Shown piece by piece: positions 12,801 to 26,000 of a stretch of 64,000 bases of DNA (within the stretch, counting starts at the first letter, position 1; each line of letters starts with the position of its first letter). Where the stretch lies: contig WMCF01000140.1 of NCBI GenBank assembly GCA_009792885.1, positions 1,188,935 to 1,252,934 on the forward strand, given 5' to 3'. Both the position numbers and the translations under genes were made by a program. The stretch is from Eremophila alpestris peregrina. Lineage: Eukaryota > Chordata > Aves > Passeriformes > Alaudidae. Below the pieces are notes generated by a model. The model saw nothing but the letters and a program-made list of their open reading frames with translations, had not been told where the DNA came from and did not search any database.

Positions 12801-15800
12801 GATTTGCTACACAAAATGTGTAGCTTGTCAGTATGTAGCCTTTTAGAAAATTGCTGCCAATGCTATTTAGCTTCCCCAAGAATATTTCAGTTGAATTTGA
12901 AATTGGTATTATATGCCTGTTTCCTGGAAATCACAGACTAAAGGTTTATCCCACAAACTACAACATGGATTTCCTGCACAATGTTGCTACTTGTTTTAAC
13001 AAGATCCACATGTACTTTTTGAGTCTCTCCCTCTTTACAGGCTTATTCCATATAGCCCTGTCACCATCCAATGAATGCTTTATGTTGCAGTACATATATC
13101 AAATCCTATTTGTTAGAAAGAATTTTCTCAAACCAAAAATAACAGGAATTCAAACCATGACTGCTGTCTTTCCAGATGCAAACCATCTGTGCTGCTTTGC
13201 TCAAATTCCTATAAAATATATCTGCTGAAGGAGTTTGGTTCAGTTAAATACATCCATATGGTAACATTCTCACATCTCCACTACCAGAATGCTATATTAA
13301 TTTTGTGCTCATAAATATATGTTTTCTAAATCAGAAGATGAGACAATAAAATATTAGTATTCCATACCTCTATCTGGTTAATAGAAGTATAGTTCTCACT
13401 AATAAGTTGTATTCTTCTAGAACTCATCAGTTCAGCAAGAAAATAAGACAGTTTATCTAGAAGATGACATTTCCTAGAAGATTTCTGATTGGAAAGTGGA
13501 CAAATTGTTACCATTTATGTCCCAGCATTTGAAAGAGCATTTTTTTCCCATAAGGATAAATTCAGTGGAAGAAAATGAGAAATTAGTAGATGACAGGACT
13601 CAAGGAAACAAGGATATTAAGGAATGCTAAAAAGGAGATAGGATACTCTACAATAATGACATTTTTTTCAGTAAGATCACAACAGCATAGGTGAACAGAA
13701 TGCTGGTGAAATTAATTCACGTAACTGTCCAGACAGCATCAACTCCAACACAAACAATATGCTTTAGATTACATCGGAAGCAAACAGACTTGGATTTTAT
13801 CTTCAAATATTTCCCTATTCATTTAATGACTTAGGCCAGATTTAACTAGCACTGACCAGATTCATGTTTGGTATACAAAAGTTACTCATACCCTTAACTA
13901 ATCTGAATTAAATATCAAATGCAGATATCTCAAAGCACTGCTGCAAGAGTGCAATTAAGTAATTCCTCATCCTCACATATTTAGAAAAGATTAGGAACAG
14001 GTTAGAAGAATGAGGAAGAGTAGAGTCTTTTCCATTATTCCAAAAAGCAACTCTCGTGAGCATATTGAAGTTAAAAAGTATGCCATACAAAAAGATTTAG
14101 AAGGTGATTCTCCCTTAAACATTATAAAGAGGCCACAGAGGAATTCATAACAGTTTTAAGGGTATTTGCATTGTTTGCAGGCTATAGAGGAACTTTAGAG
14201 TAAGTAAGAATTAAATATGTACTTCGCCTAATGAGTCAAAACTTAACTACAGGCCAAGTGCTGCAGAAACCACGATCAGCTAAGTCTGACTAATCCACAT
14301 AAGTGAAATCTCACATTATGAATGTATCTGAATAAACAATCAATTTTAATTGCTAGAAAAATAATCTAGAATAACAAGCTGCAGAACAATGTGCACAGTG
14401 ATAAGGAATAGCTGAAGTTCAACACAATGCTGCACTATTTTTGCTGAGACAGCGGTTAGGAGGAGCACCAGCAACTAATTTGAGAATGGGTTTATGGAGT
14501 GAGATATAGTTTAATTCACCCATAAAGTTTCTGTAAGGAAAACCTGTCCAGCTTGTATGGGTATCGTATCAAAGGTATCTCAGGTGTTTTGTATAGAATT
14601 GTGTTCAATTTCTGAACTGTGTCACATATTTGCATGGAATGAAGGGATCAGATGAACTCTGAAGAGTAAAGTACTGCAGTATTTACTATTTGTCTCGTAA
14701 TTTGCTCAAACTGCTTCCTTTTGCCAGCCAGGAAGAATATGACTACTTTAACCCCTGATATCAGGCTCGTTAAACTGAATTATCAATTGTACTGAATATA
14801 ATGAAAGTAACTTAAAGTACCAGTTCTTGCTTCTGTTTCTGTGAGCTGACAGCAGTAATTTATTCCCAGGTCCTCCCATCAGGCTGATGGATGGTGAGAA
14901 TAAGAAGGAAGGACGTGTGGAGATTTTTCTCAATGGCCAGTGGGGCACGATTTGTGATGATGGATGGTCTGATAAGGATGCAGCTGTAGTCTGCCGACAG
15001 CTTGGCTACAAGTAAGACAACTCATTAAGCTGTTTCCCAAGTTGTGTTTTCTGTATCTAAAAATCTTAAGTGTCTGCAACGAAATTCCACAAACATGTCT
15101 AATAACATAATGTATGTCTTTTAAAACTTGTCAGTTTGGCATTCTTTTCGAAAAATGTATTCCTACTACTTGTATGAAAAGTAGTAAGCCTGTGTCTTCA
15201 AAAGGAATATTCATTATGTGGCATAGCTGGGAATGGGATGTTAGTATTCAAAAGTCAGTCTGACTGGCAACAGATATGCAAGGCAATGTAAGTTACTAAA
15301 TATTTTTCATTAGAAGTTAAACATTCCAAATGATTTAGTAATTAAATACAAAATTTTACTTGTCGTATTAGTTTCAAAAACAGGTCAATGTTCACTGTCA
15401 CAAGGTGTGGATATGACTACAGATTCAGATGCAGGCACACCAGCTACTGAATTCCTAATTTAATTGAGTTTCCCCCTTCATTTACTGATCTGGTTAGATT
15501 TGATGTAGCTCAAAGATCTGATGAGATTTTTACACAAGGGATCATGGCTCCAGTCTGCATGACAGTAATTTGAATAAGCTTCATTTAATCAAGGAATAGA
15601 CCTGACAGAAGAAACCCACCCTATAATTAAAAGCACTGTAATATATGTGTCACTTTTCAAAGAAATCACTTAATCAGGCTTACATCATTCATCAGCATTC
15701 TCCTTCTGGATACCCGAGAGCAGCAAAAATATAGCAACTATAGGGCAGATATATAAATAGCAGTACTAATAAGACTTGAAAAATATCCAGAACACTACTG

Positions 15801-18800
15801 AAATACAACAGGAAATTAGTGAAATGTCTTCTCCAAGTGTATCTATAAAGAAATTGGAGCTGAAGAAATACAAATCATGTTAACTGTTGTACCTAACAAT
15901 GTAAAGTTTCTATAACCAAGTATCACTGCGTTATGTCTGAACACACAATATATGTCTTTTAAAAACTGCCTGGTATTCATTTAGTAAAAGGCTGTTTAGT
16001 ACCACAGTACAGCTTCAAAATGGCAAAACTTGACTTGAAAGTCAAAATTACCACTCTTACAAGTTATCTAACTTGTAAATTCTAGGATAGGTGTCCATCT
16101 GTCCTAATCCACTGGATTTCCTCGTTACCAATACCATGAATAATAATATACTGCACCTGGAAAGCTCAGCATTGTTATTGTGCATGGCCCTTGGTGTGAG
16201 AGATCTGAGAAGAAAAGACCTGAAGCCACTTTTCTCCAGGGACAGATCTGAGCAGGCAAAAGGTTGTTTCTGTGAAGGTCATCAGTGCATAAATAGCTGG
16301 CTTGGAAAGTAGCAATTAAGGGACACTTGTTTGTTAGAGGTGCACTAAAGCCAGTTGTAAGAGCACATTCCAGCATGTAACAAACACATAGATGTAACAC
16401 TTGTACCTTCAGAGATCTCCCAATTATATGAAATAATTTTCTCTATTAAGCTGCACTCCTTTCTCAAGAACTCCACGATTTTTTTACATTAGTTTCCTGA
16501 CAGATGTTCTTCAGCAGGGGTTGGTTTGGGTTTTCTGCGGTGCTGTTGGTTGGTTGGTTGGGTCTGAACAGCTTTCAACCCCATTATCAGCAAACTGAGA
16601 GATTACTGATGCACAGAAAGAGATAGACTGCTTTCATACAAAGGTGGGAAGAAGGAGGTAGTGCCTTTATCAAGTAACTGGTAAGATTCTGGAGAGACAA
16701 TTCTCTACCAAACTGCAATAAATACTTCTCTGGGGAAGGATAAAATACTGTGGTGATTCACAACAAAGTAGTCTTCAATATCCTGAGGAACTTTAGAACA
16801 ATGCCCTAAAGCAGAAACTTTGTTATTTGACAGAGATACCAAACCAGGTAAGAATTTACAAAGAGTGCCTGTACTGTGTCAACTGTGTTGTAACAGCAAA
16901 CATGAACACATGAGTTGCCCACAGGTATCAGAGTTGAGCTGGTTTTTTTGTGGTTATCTGTAATCAGAATATCCCTCACAAAAGAAAACCATTTGGAGCA
17001 AGTGTCACACTATTTGGGACTGCAAGTCAAATCACAGTAAACTCATTAGGCAGAGATTGTCCCATACTGGTTCCAAAGGCAGTTAAGGCTTTGGATTATC
17101 TTGCAAATACCTCCTAACCATGGAAACTGAAAATGAGTAAGAACAGTTGACCTTGTGGTATCATCTCTCACCAAGTGTTTCATGAGCTTCTCTTTCCTGG
17201 CTCTTTACAATTTCTGCATTCTAACCAATGTTCTCTACTTGGAAATCCTGCCCTCCTACCCTTCAGTATGTAGTAAAAAAAATCCACACAGGCAAAGCTT
17301 TCCATGTGCAAGCTTCAAAAGGCAGGAAGCTCCTGTGTTACTTTCATGTTTCAGTTACATGGATGTGGAATTGAGAGCTGGTTCAGTTTGAGCTAGCCAT
17401 GCTTCCACTGTGACAAAGCTTTGAAAATGGTTTGACAAATCAGGATTCCTCCCCAACACACCAAACCCAGCTCAAGAAGGGATGTAAACTCTTGATGCCA
17501 TTCTCACCTACCTTCCCCAACACTGCAGGTATTAAAGAGGTACAAAAAGAGCTGTAAAAGGAGAGAAATATTTCTTGCCTAATACATTTTCATAGTCAAA
17601 TTCTCTTTCTCTGCTCCACCATTTCATCACATCCGCAGTTACAGTTCTGTATGCACAGAAGCAGTACTTTACAATATACAATTATAAAATAACCTTTAAA
17701 ACGGAAACCTGCATTTTAGTTACCTAGAATTCCATATATCCTTATCCCAGTAAAATGTCAGTAAATTGCTCTTAACCAATGGGTAAATTTGTAGTTCAGG
17801 GTCACTTAGAGGTGTCTGAGGCTTCCTGCCCCACTTCTCTGTATAGCCAGTGGTGTCACTCATAATTCTTTCTGACTCTTCAACCATATACAACAAAACA
17901 TCTGTTTATAAATTGAGAAGATTACCTTAACTAATGAACAGTAATAATCTGGCACTGGAGTTGCCAAATGAGATGCTTAAATGCTACAGAAACACCAAGT
18001 ACTGGGTTCCTCCCAAGAACAGGGGGGTGCAGACACTGAACTGGTCTCCAGTCACATGATATATTTAGACCTCAAATACAAGGTGCCCTGTAAAAAATGA
18101 CATGATAACAAAATATTTTAATAACTACTAACAGCTGATAGGTCTGTACATCATAGCTCCTACTGCACCACAAGTATACTGTATTTAACTAGCCTGTCTT
18201 TCTGAGGGAATCAGACCTGACCAAATTATTTTTAGCTTTCACAGATGCTGACTTTATACGAGGATTAAAGAGATTATGAAAAAGTAGCTTTCACATAGTT
18301 TGTTTTATGGCAAAATGTAATGCTGATTCAATGTAAAATACTTTGCACACTGCCTTCTAACCAGATACACAAAAGCAGATTTTAAACCCTAATGAAATGT
18401 AGCAATTTTGCCACAGTTTTATATTTTTTATATCCCAGAATAAGAGAAGTGGTGAGAAGGTGGTTGTTATCAAGTGAAGCAGTGACAGGGTTTAGAATGA
18501 AACCTCAATGTCTCTGACTACTCACTTGGAAATTTGTGCAAAATGCAGAAAAATGCCTCAAAATGCTGAATAATGAACAAAAATGCTTTGTGTGCAGAGG
18601 CCCAGCTAGAGCAAGGACAATGGCCTATTTTGGTGAGGGCAAAGGCCCGATCCACGTGGATAATGTCAAGTGCACAGGACACGAGAGGTCCTTGGCAGAC
18701 TGCATCAAGCAGGACATTGGGACACACAACTGCCGGCACAGCGAGGATGCGGGTGTCATCTGCGACCACCTTAGCAAGAAAGTCCCTGGCAACAGCAACA

Positions 18801-19948
18801 AAGGTGAGGGCCTGTCTGAGGTGAGGGCAGGCCAACAGCTCCTGGTGAGCAACTGCCGGGGTAGGAACAGGCAGATTAACAATCCCAGCTCAAGGAGGGA
18901 ACAGTTTTACCAAGAACAGTTCTAAAACAAAAGGGGTGGGAATCCTCTGTGCTTACACTGTGTGAGCTTGTTCTTTGCAGCTGCACAAAGGAAGCACCAA
19001 GACCACTCAATTGATGCAGGGTATTTGTCACCATGGTTTACAGCAGCCACGCTCATTAAGCTGCTTGAGGGACACGATGCAAAAACCTAAACAGCTCCTT
19101 TCAGCTTTTCAAGGTATAGGTTCTCCTGAGAATAAGGACTGAGACCTGTGTGGTTGGCCAAGGTCTGCTTCCACTTACAGGAAGTAAGGAAGAGCCCTAC
19201 AAAATCCTACATGTGAGAAGCAAGTGTGTAAATGACTCTGATCACAGTCAAAAGAACTCGGCTCCAAAGGATTTCTAAGTCTTGAAATAATTCAGTGTGT
19301 TTTGCCCAATCAAAAGATCTCAGCTATAAAGAATTTCTAAGTCTATTTTCCCCAATTAAACTCTGCCTGTTAAAAACTAGAATGAAACACACAATAACTT
19401 CAACTTCTAGATTTTTTAAAGTTAACTCTCACTGAATATTGGCTACTTCTCATGTTGAGTTTAACAGTCTCTACATCTCCCTTTCTGGTTTAGATTCTCT
19501 TGCTTCTGTTTGTGGGCTGAGGTTACTCCATCGTCGACAAAAGCGAATAATTGGTGGGAAAAATTCTTTACGGTAAATAATTGGTAAAGACAAATAATTT
19601 TGAATATAAAGCTTATAAGAGATGTATTTGCTATTAGTGGTTTGCCAAATTTACAATTTCATTGTAGGCTTGTTGTTTGTTTTTCTTTTGACTTGTCACG
19701 ATGTAGGAGTAGAAATATACCCGAAGCAAATTTGGCAGGAAATTAAAAAGTACTAATTGATAAGAACTTGCAGCATGAGTTGAAAATCTGTAGATGCTTG
19801 TGGGTAAAGTCCTTGAATGGGTTAAAATTTTAACTTAAAAAATAGCTATTTTACTTTTATCACAGGATATCATGTTATCAGGATGTGAGTTATCAAAACA
19901 GAGTCATGAATACAGTACAAGGTTTTATATGCCACCTACACCAAAGGG

Positions 19949-20005
<57 letters not shown>

Positions 20006-23000
20006 CCTGGGTATGAATCACTGCCTAAGACCTTATTTTCCTTCACAAAATCAGCCTTGATGATGACACAGCTAAAAAACTGAAAGGAAGTGACTTTACT
20101 TCTTTAACAGCTGTGACTAAGCACAAAAAATAGGTATTCACACAATCTTAGAGAAGGTATTGTAAAAAATACACTGACAGCATTATTACACATCACTGTG
20201 CAATCTATTTCAAAGTACATGCACAGCACTGATTCATCCATTTCAAAGAGGACACTGCTCAAGTGGGGAAGCTTCAAAGAACAGAAACAAGAGGGAGCCC
20301 AGAAAAATATTTTAACACCGCCAGATAAAGTAAAGTAGGATGATTTACCTTAGTAAAGAGACAAATGAGATAACAGAAAATGCATTGCACAGGAAGAGAC
20401 TGAGAATTCTTGTCTCAGAATATGTGTTCTAAGGACACTTGCTGAAATGCAATGGTGACAAATAATGTATTGCACAATTCAGTCAGAGCAAGGAAGCCTG
20501 TCTCATCATAAATCAGTTCAGGGATGCTAGATGAAGTAAAAAGATGAGAAAAAGCCAACAGTGCACAGAGAAATGCTTCTAAATCAAGAAAGGGAGCATA
20601 TGTATGTATCAGAAAAGGACTCAGTGTCACAAGAAGTCATTAAGACAAAGAACTTGAGGAAGTTTGAAAAGAACTGGATACTTATACATGTACCAGCAAA
20701 TCCAAAGCTGTGTGAATTACCTCATTTTAGAAAAACGTACTAAATCCTATCTTCCAAAACTGAGAATTGTCTAGATGGTTTTATTCTTTATGGGAAGTAA
20801 ATTCCTCCACCTTATTTTAAAACACTTGGCATTGGTTAACTCTGAGATGCTGGACTAGATGACCCCTGGCAGCACACCCACTCAAGTTGACAGTACTCAG
20901 AAAACACTCAGACTACCTGTTGCCTACTCTTAGATGCTGCTGTTGCTTACAGGTGCATCTCTCTCCCTTTCCCTTCTCTGACTCCTAATCTATTAAACCA
21001 GCAAAAAAGAATCCATCCTGTATCCATAGGTATGCAAATATGGCCAGATCTGCTATAAATATCTGCTATAAATCACAGGCTGAAAAAAGGTGCTCCTCTA
21101 TACTTGAGACTTCTACAGTTGCTTTAAACCTCTTGTTTTGCCAGCTTCCTTTCTCATGAAGACAGGGATGGATGCTGGGTTCAGCTTTTCAAGAAATTGC
21201 CCTCTCCAGCTGACAGGAAATTTCTGGTTTGTTTTTGACTTGGATGGTATTTTAGTGAGGAACCCACAGAATGTATTTTTGGCCCAATGAATGCAATCTG
21301 AGAAGAGAAAGTTCAAATAGCTGACTGTGTCAGGAAGCACTTCAGAGTGCCGGATGCCCAAATTCTCTGATGTGGACCATTGTTCAGTGGAATTCTGAAT
21401 GTTGCCAGCATATAAACTATTCACCACCCTTAATAACCAGCACATGTTGTAAGCAAGCTGTGTCACTCAAAGCTGACAGGGTCCCCACTGCTGTGCCCTG
21501 AACACCACGTGTCACTCCTCCTGCAGGGGCGGCTGGCCATGGCAAGTGGCACTGCGCCTGAAATCCCCTCATGGTGACGGGAGACTCCTGTGTGGTGCCA
21601 CTCTCATCAGCAGCTGCTGGGTCCTCACTGCTGCACACTGCTTTAAAAGGTGGGTCTCTCTTCAACAGGGCACCCTGTTTTAAACTGGTTTGTTGTTCTG
21701 GCCATATGCAAAACCATTATGGTTCATCCCATGGATAACTGTTCCAAGGGTTGGCCTTTGGTTTTGAAAAACCCTACCATTCAACCTCCTTTCCCTCAAA
21801 CAGACAGAACACCCTAATGCAGTGAAATTATTTGGGTTACCATTCATGTGATTTATATTCACAACTTCTGCATTTGCATGAAAAGATACAGACAACACTT
21901 CTGACATTTTAAATCTCTGTTCCAACAAAAACGCAGCTTATGTCTTTTAGCTTATAGTGAAGAAAACTGAGCAGACGCCAAACATAGGGACGGTGATATT
22001 TCAGATTAAATTTGGTAACAACAGATCTCAGCAGTGATAGACATTTTTACGGTATCACAGCAGTGACTAAATGCAGGATTTCACTCCTGATGAAGTATAA
22101 AAGCATCAACTTGCACAATAAGGAAGCTAATCTTGTGATTAGTGATTATTTCATTGGAATAGGCTGGGAAAAAAGCATAGAGGAGCACTACGAATTTGAG
22201 GGTATTTGCTAGAATTTGCTCAAGTGAGCTGAAAATGTTTCAAACTGAGTTTGAGCCTTTCCTTTAGCAACTAAAATGAAGAGCCAGATACACTTGTACA
22301 CAAATGCAGAGTGTATTACCTTTGCTGAGTACCAGATGCACATCTTTTCTTGTTGCCAGAAATCAGGAAGGACTCTTCTTGGTAATATTTCAAGCTAAAG
22401 TAGTTGAAGTAAGTAAAATTTCCTGCTATTTCAACTGATGTCCCAGGTGCTTCTGCAGAACTATGGAAGCTTTTTAATTGCTTTCATCAAAATTCATAGA
22501 CAATGGCTTCCTATTTCCCTGTTAATTATCTCTGTAGTGATTACCAAGGATGCCACCTGAGGGTCTTGAGAAAGCCTTTGATTACAGGCTCGAAAACTGA
22601 ATGTGGTGCCAAGGAGTGCCAATTCTGGATACTCTGCTGAGCACCCACGGGATGGGGCAGCAGCATGGCTGGAGCAAAGCACACCGTGGTACTTCCAGAT
22701 TGGTGCAGCCATTCCAGGGGCTGTCCCAGGCTACCCTGAAACTGTCACCTGTGGTCTCAGGGACCAAAGTGTTGTTTTGTCCCAGAAGTTACATTTAAAC
22801 TGCAAGTAGACCTAAGCATGCAGCTCCAACAGCCTGTGGATGCACTACTGTTCACTGTAAATGAGGGATGCCTTTAGCTCTAAGCTGCCTTTGGATAGGC
22901 TGGGCTGAACTTCCAAATGATCTCAGAGTGATTTTCAGGGATAGGTTTCCAAGAGCTATCTATAGATCAAATGCCTTCTTCACATATTTTCCACAGATGA

Positions 23001-26000
23001 ACAAGAGAAAGGCCAGTGTACCATTTCTCATATCCTGGAAATTGCAACACTGCTTAAGTAACCAAAGTGGGCTCATCTGTACTAGGGATAAAAATTAGGC
23101 ATAATTTTATGCATGATGATTAGAATTGTTCACCAGTACTACAGTAGAATAATTTGTTTCTATACTTTTGCACATAGATAATTTAAGATAAAGATGTTTG
23201 AAGCTATTTTTTGTTTTATAACTCACCCTTGTCTTGAGTTATTCCGACAGCTATGGGGAAATTGGAAGGTCTATACATTTTAAAAAGTAACTGGATAATT
23301 AGAAACGTAAGATATAGGAAAAACCCCTTCATGTATCCTATTTTGGATAGGAGTGATTCATTTTTGGATGAAGGGATGTTTGTTCACAGCCTGCAGCTCT
23401 CTCTCCATAAAGCCTAGAAGTGAAATTTTGCTCAAGGAAGACCTGAAGGATTAGACCAAGAAAGCTTTACAGGCAACCAGGAATGCAACCCACATCTAGA
23501 AGAAATATTCAGTGGTACAGCCATATATTGTGCAGAAAATTGTAATGTTCCTGCTTTGTCTGCCACTTCTCAAGCAGGTTTTAGCAAACCATGGAGACCA
23601 GAATATTGCTGGATGGTATAAAAACAACAGGCATAGGTTAAAAGGTGATGGGACACTGTGGGTAGTACTTTCTGCAAGCATATTAGGTATTTCCTGTTAA
23701 AGGCTATTAAGGAAAGGGAGAAATAAAAGGAAGAATATTTCTGTTAGCTTAGCCATACTTTAAAATGAATACATGTACCCAACAGTACTCCCTTGTTTGC
23801 ATTTTGCCCAGGAAGGGCTGTGTGTCCTGTAATACAAAAATCTTCAAAGGCACACACAGAAAATTGCTATTCCAGCCACAGTAGTCATCTGTAATGTATT
23901 TACCATTTAATCCCTGATAAGAAAGAAACTGGGATTATATCAGATGCAAAACAAGCCTGAGATTTACAGGCCTCCTGTCAGTTTGACAACTGGTGCTTGT
24001 GATGCACAAACGCTTTGTCATCCTTACTATAACTTCAGTTGATATAAGAGGTTTTTATTAAGTTACCTAAGCCTCTAAAGTTCCTCAACCAACCTACAAA
24101 GCAGACCTGAACACTGTTTTCATTCCAGTAATTATTTGGAGCATCGCAATGATGTCAGTACTCAGGTTGTCATTGCAATTACTGGCAGTCTGTGTTACCC
24201 TTACTAAATAAATTTATAATGCACACCTTGTCCTTTTTTAGTGCCAGTCATGGCAAACGGCCAGAAGAAAATTGCCTGTGAAAATATTCAAGAAGAATAT
24301 GGCACAACCTGAAACCTCAGGTTGAAAAGGTTTTTGTATTCTTTAGGACACTGAAATGTCAGTGTAAACATTTGAGAAAGCATTTTTGCTCTTTAAAAAA
24401 CTCTTTTGGTAACATGAGTTTTGTGAAGAATAAGATGTGACTTTGCCTGAGCCAGCCCTATTTGTTCTCGCCTCCACCCCAGGTATGGCAACAGCACTCG
24501 CAACTACGTCGTGCGGGTGGGAGACTACCACACGCTGGTGCTGGAGGAGTACGAGGAGGAGATCGGCGTGCAGGAGATCGTGGTGCACAGGGACTACAGG
24601 CCTGACAGCAGCGACTACGACATCGCCTTGCTGAGGCTGCAGGGGCCCGAGGAGCAGTGTGCGAGGTTCAGCACCCACGTCCTGCCCGCCTGCCTGCCGC
24701 TGAGGAGGGAGCGACCACAGAGAACTGCCCCCAACTGCTTCATCACGGGATGGGGTGACACAGGTAAACGCATTTCTGGGCACCGATCTGCTTAGCTGAG
24801 GCTGCTTTAAGAAGAATCTCAAATCATTAAAATAAGAAAATACCTAAAGTGAAAGCATTTTACTCTTTTTTAACACTGGGGAATATTTTCTCTCCTGATC
24901 CTTAACCAGGAACGGCAGTATTTTGTTCACTGAATATAGTTTGTATTTGGAAAGCAGTGATTAACTATGTCACTCTAAATCACAGACCCTGTCAGTAAAG
25001 TGGCCTCATTAAGACTGACAAGCAGGAATAAAAAGCTTATTTGCTGCCAGGCCCACCCTGAACAGCAGCTTATCACCCCCTGCCTCAGTACATAACTAAC
25101 AGCTCTAACACACTTACGGTTTCAAAGGTAAGGAACATGAATATTTTAAATTTTAGAAAGGTTATTTAAATTACAATACTTCAATAGAAAAAATGATGGA
25201 AAATATGCACATAATAGAATTTCAAATAACATTTTAGCGTTCCTTGTTACCACTGACATTTTCAACCAGCTTTGATTCAATTAACAGAACATCCTGCCAA
25301 AATTTCCAAGAGCCTCAATGCAATCTGCACTCCAGGTTCTACTTGCTTTTTTTGGTCAGTACAAGATTCTTCCTCTTCAAAGGTCTTTGTCCTTCAGATG
25401 TTTCACAAATTAACAACCATGTTTTACTTTTATGTTTTTGTGGTGCTGAATACAGTGTAAGACAGCAACCACACTTGGGCCTTTGTTCCAGTGACTCACT
25501 CAAACTGGCAAGGAGACAAGGCACAGCCAAGTATCCGCCCCTGCTCCCTACATGCACCAATCTGTGTGCACAGATCTCGGGGTCACAATAAACGAGCGAG
25601 ATGTGTAGGGTGGGTTTCTTGCTAAAAACAACTGTTAATTCATTGCCTAGCTCTGTCTAGCCTTTCTACATAATTCACTGAAAGTCCTGCAATACTGTTA
25701 ACTTAGGACTTCTATTTCAGGAAACATTAACCACTGCAGTAATTGGCTTCAATTTATGGTAAGAAATTACATCATTGCAGTACCTCAGCTGACATTTCAC
25801 ACTTACTATATGAATCATAATTACTTCACAAGTTACAAGATTTTACTTAAGAAAAGGCAAAACCAACACTGGCTTTCATTTCCCATGCTTCCAACTGAAA
25901 GAGGCGCAAGCTAAGGAAAAAAAGTAGAAAAATCCATTTGAATGCTCTACTTGGAAGCTACTGGAAGTTGCAGCACCTTTTCAGGCTGAGTTACACTAGA

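Larger units (their letters stand above)
19573..21526 (+). other. PRSS12: PRSS12 intron 10
   Basis: Intron between the activation segment and the first protease exon. It contains the 56-base poly-A run and a short CR1-like tail, both listed separately. Confidence 0.7.
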
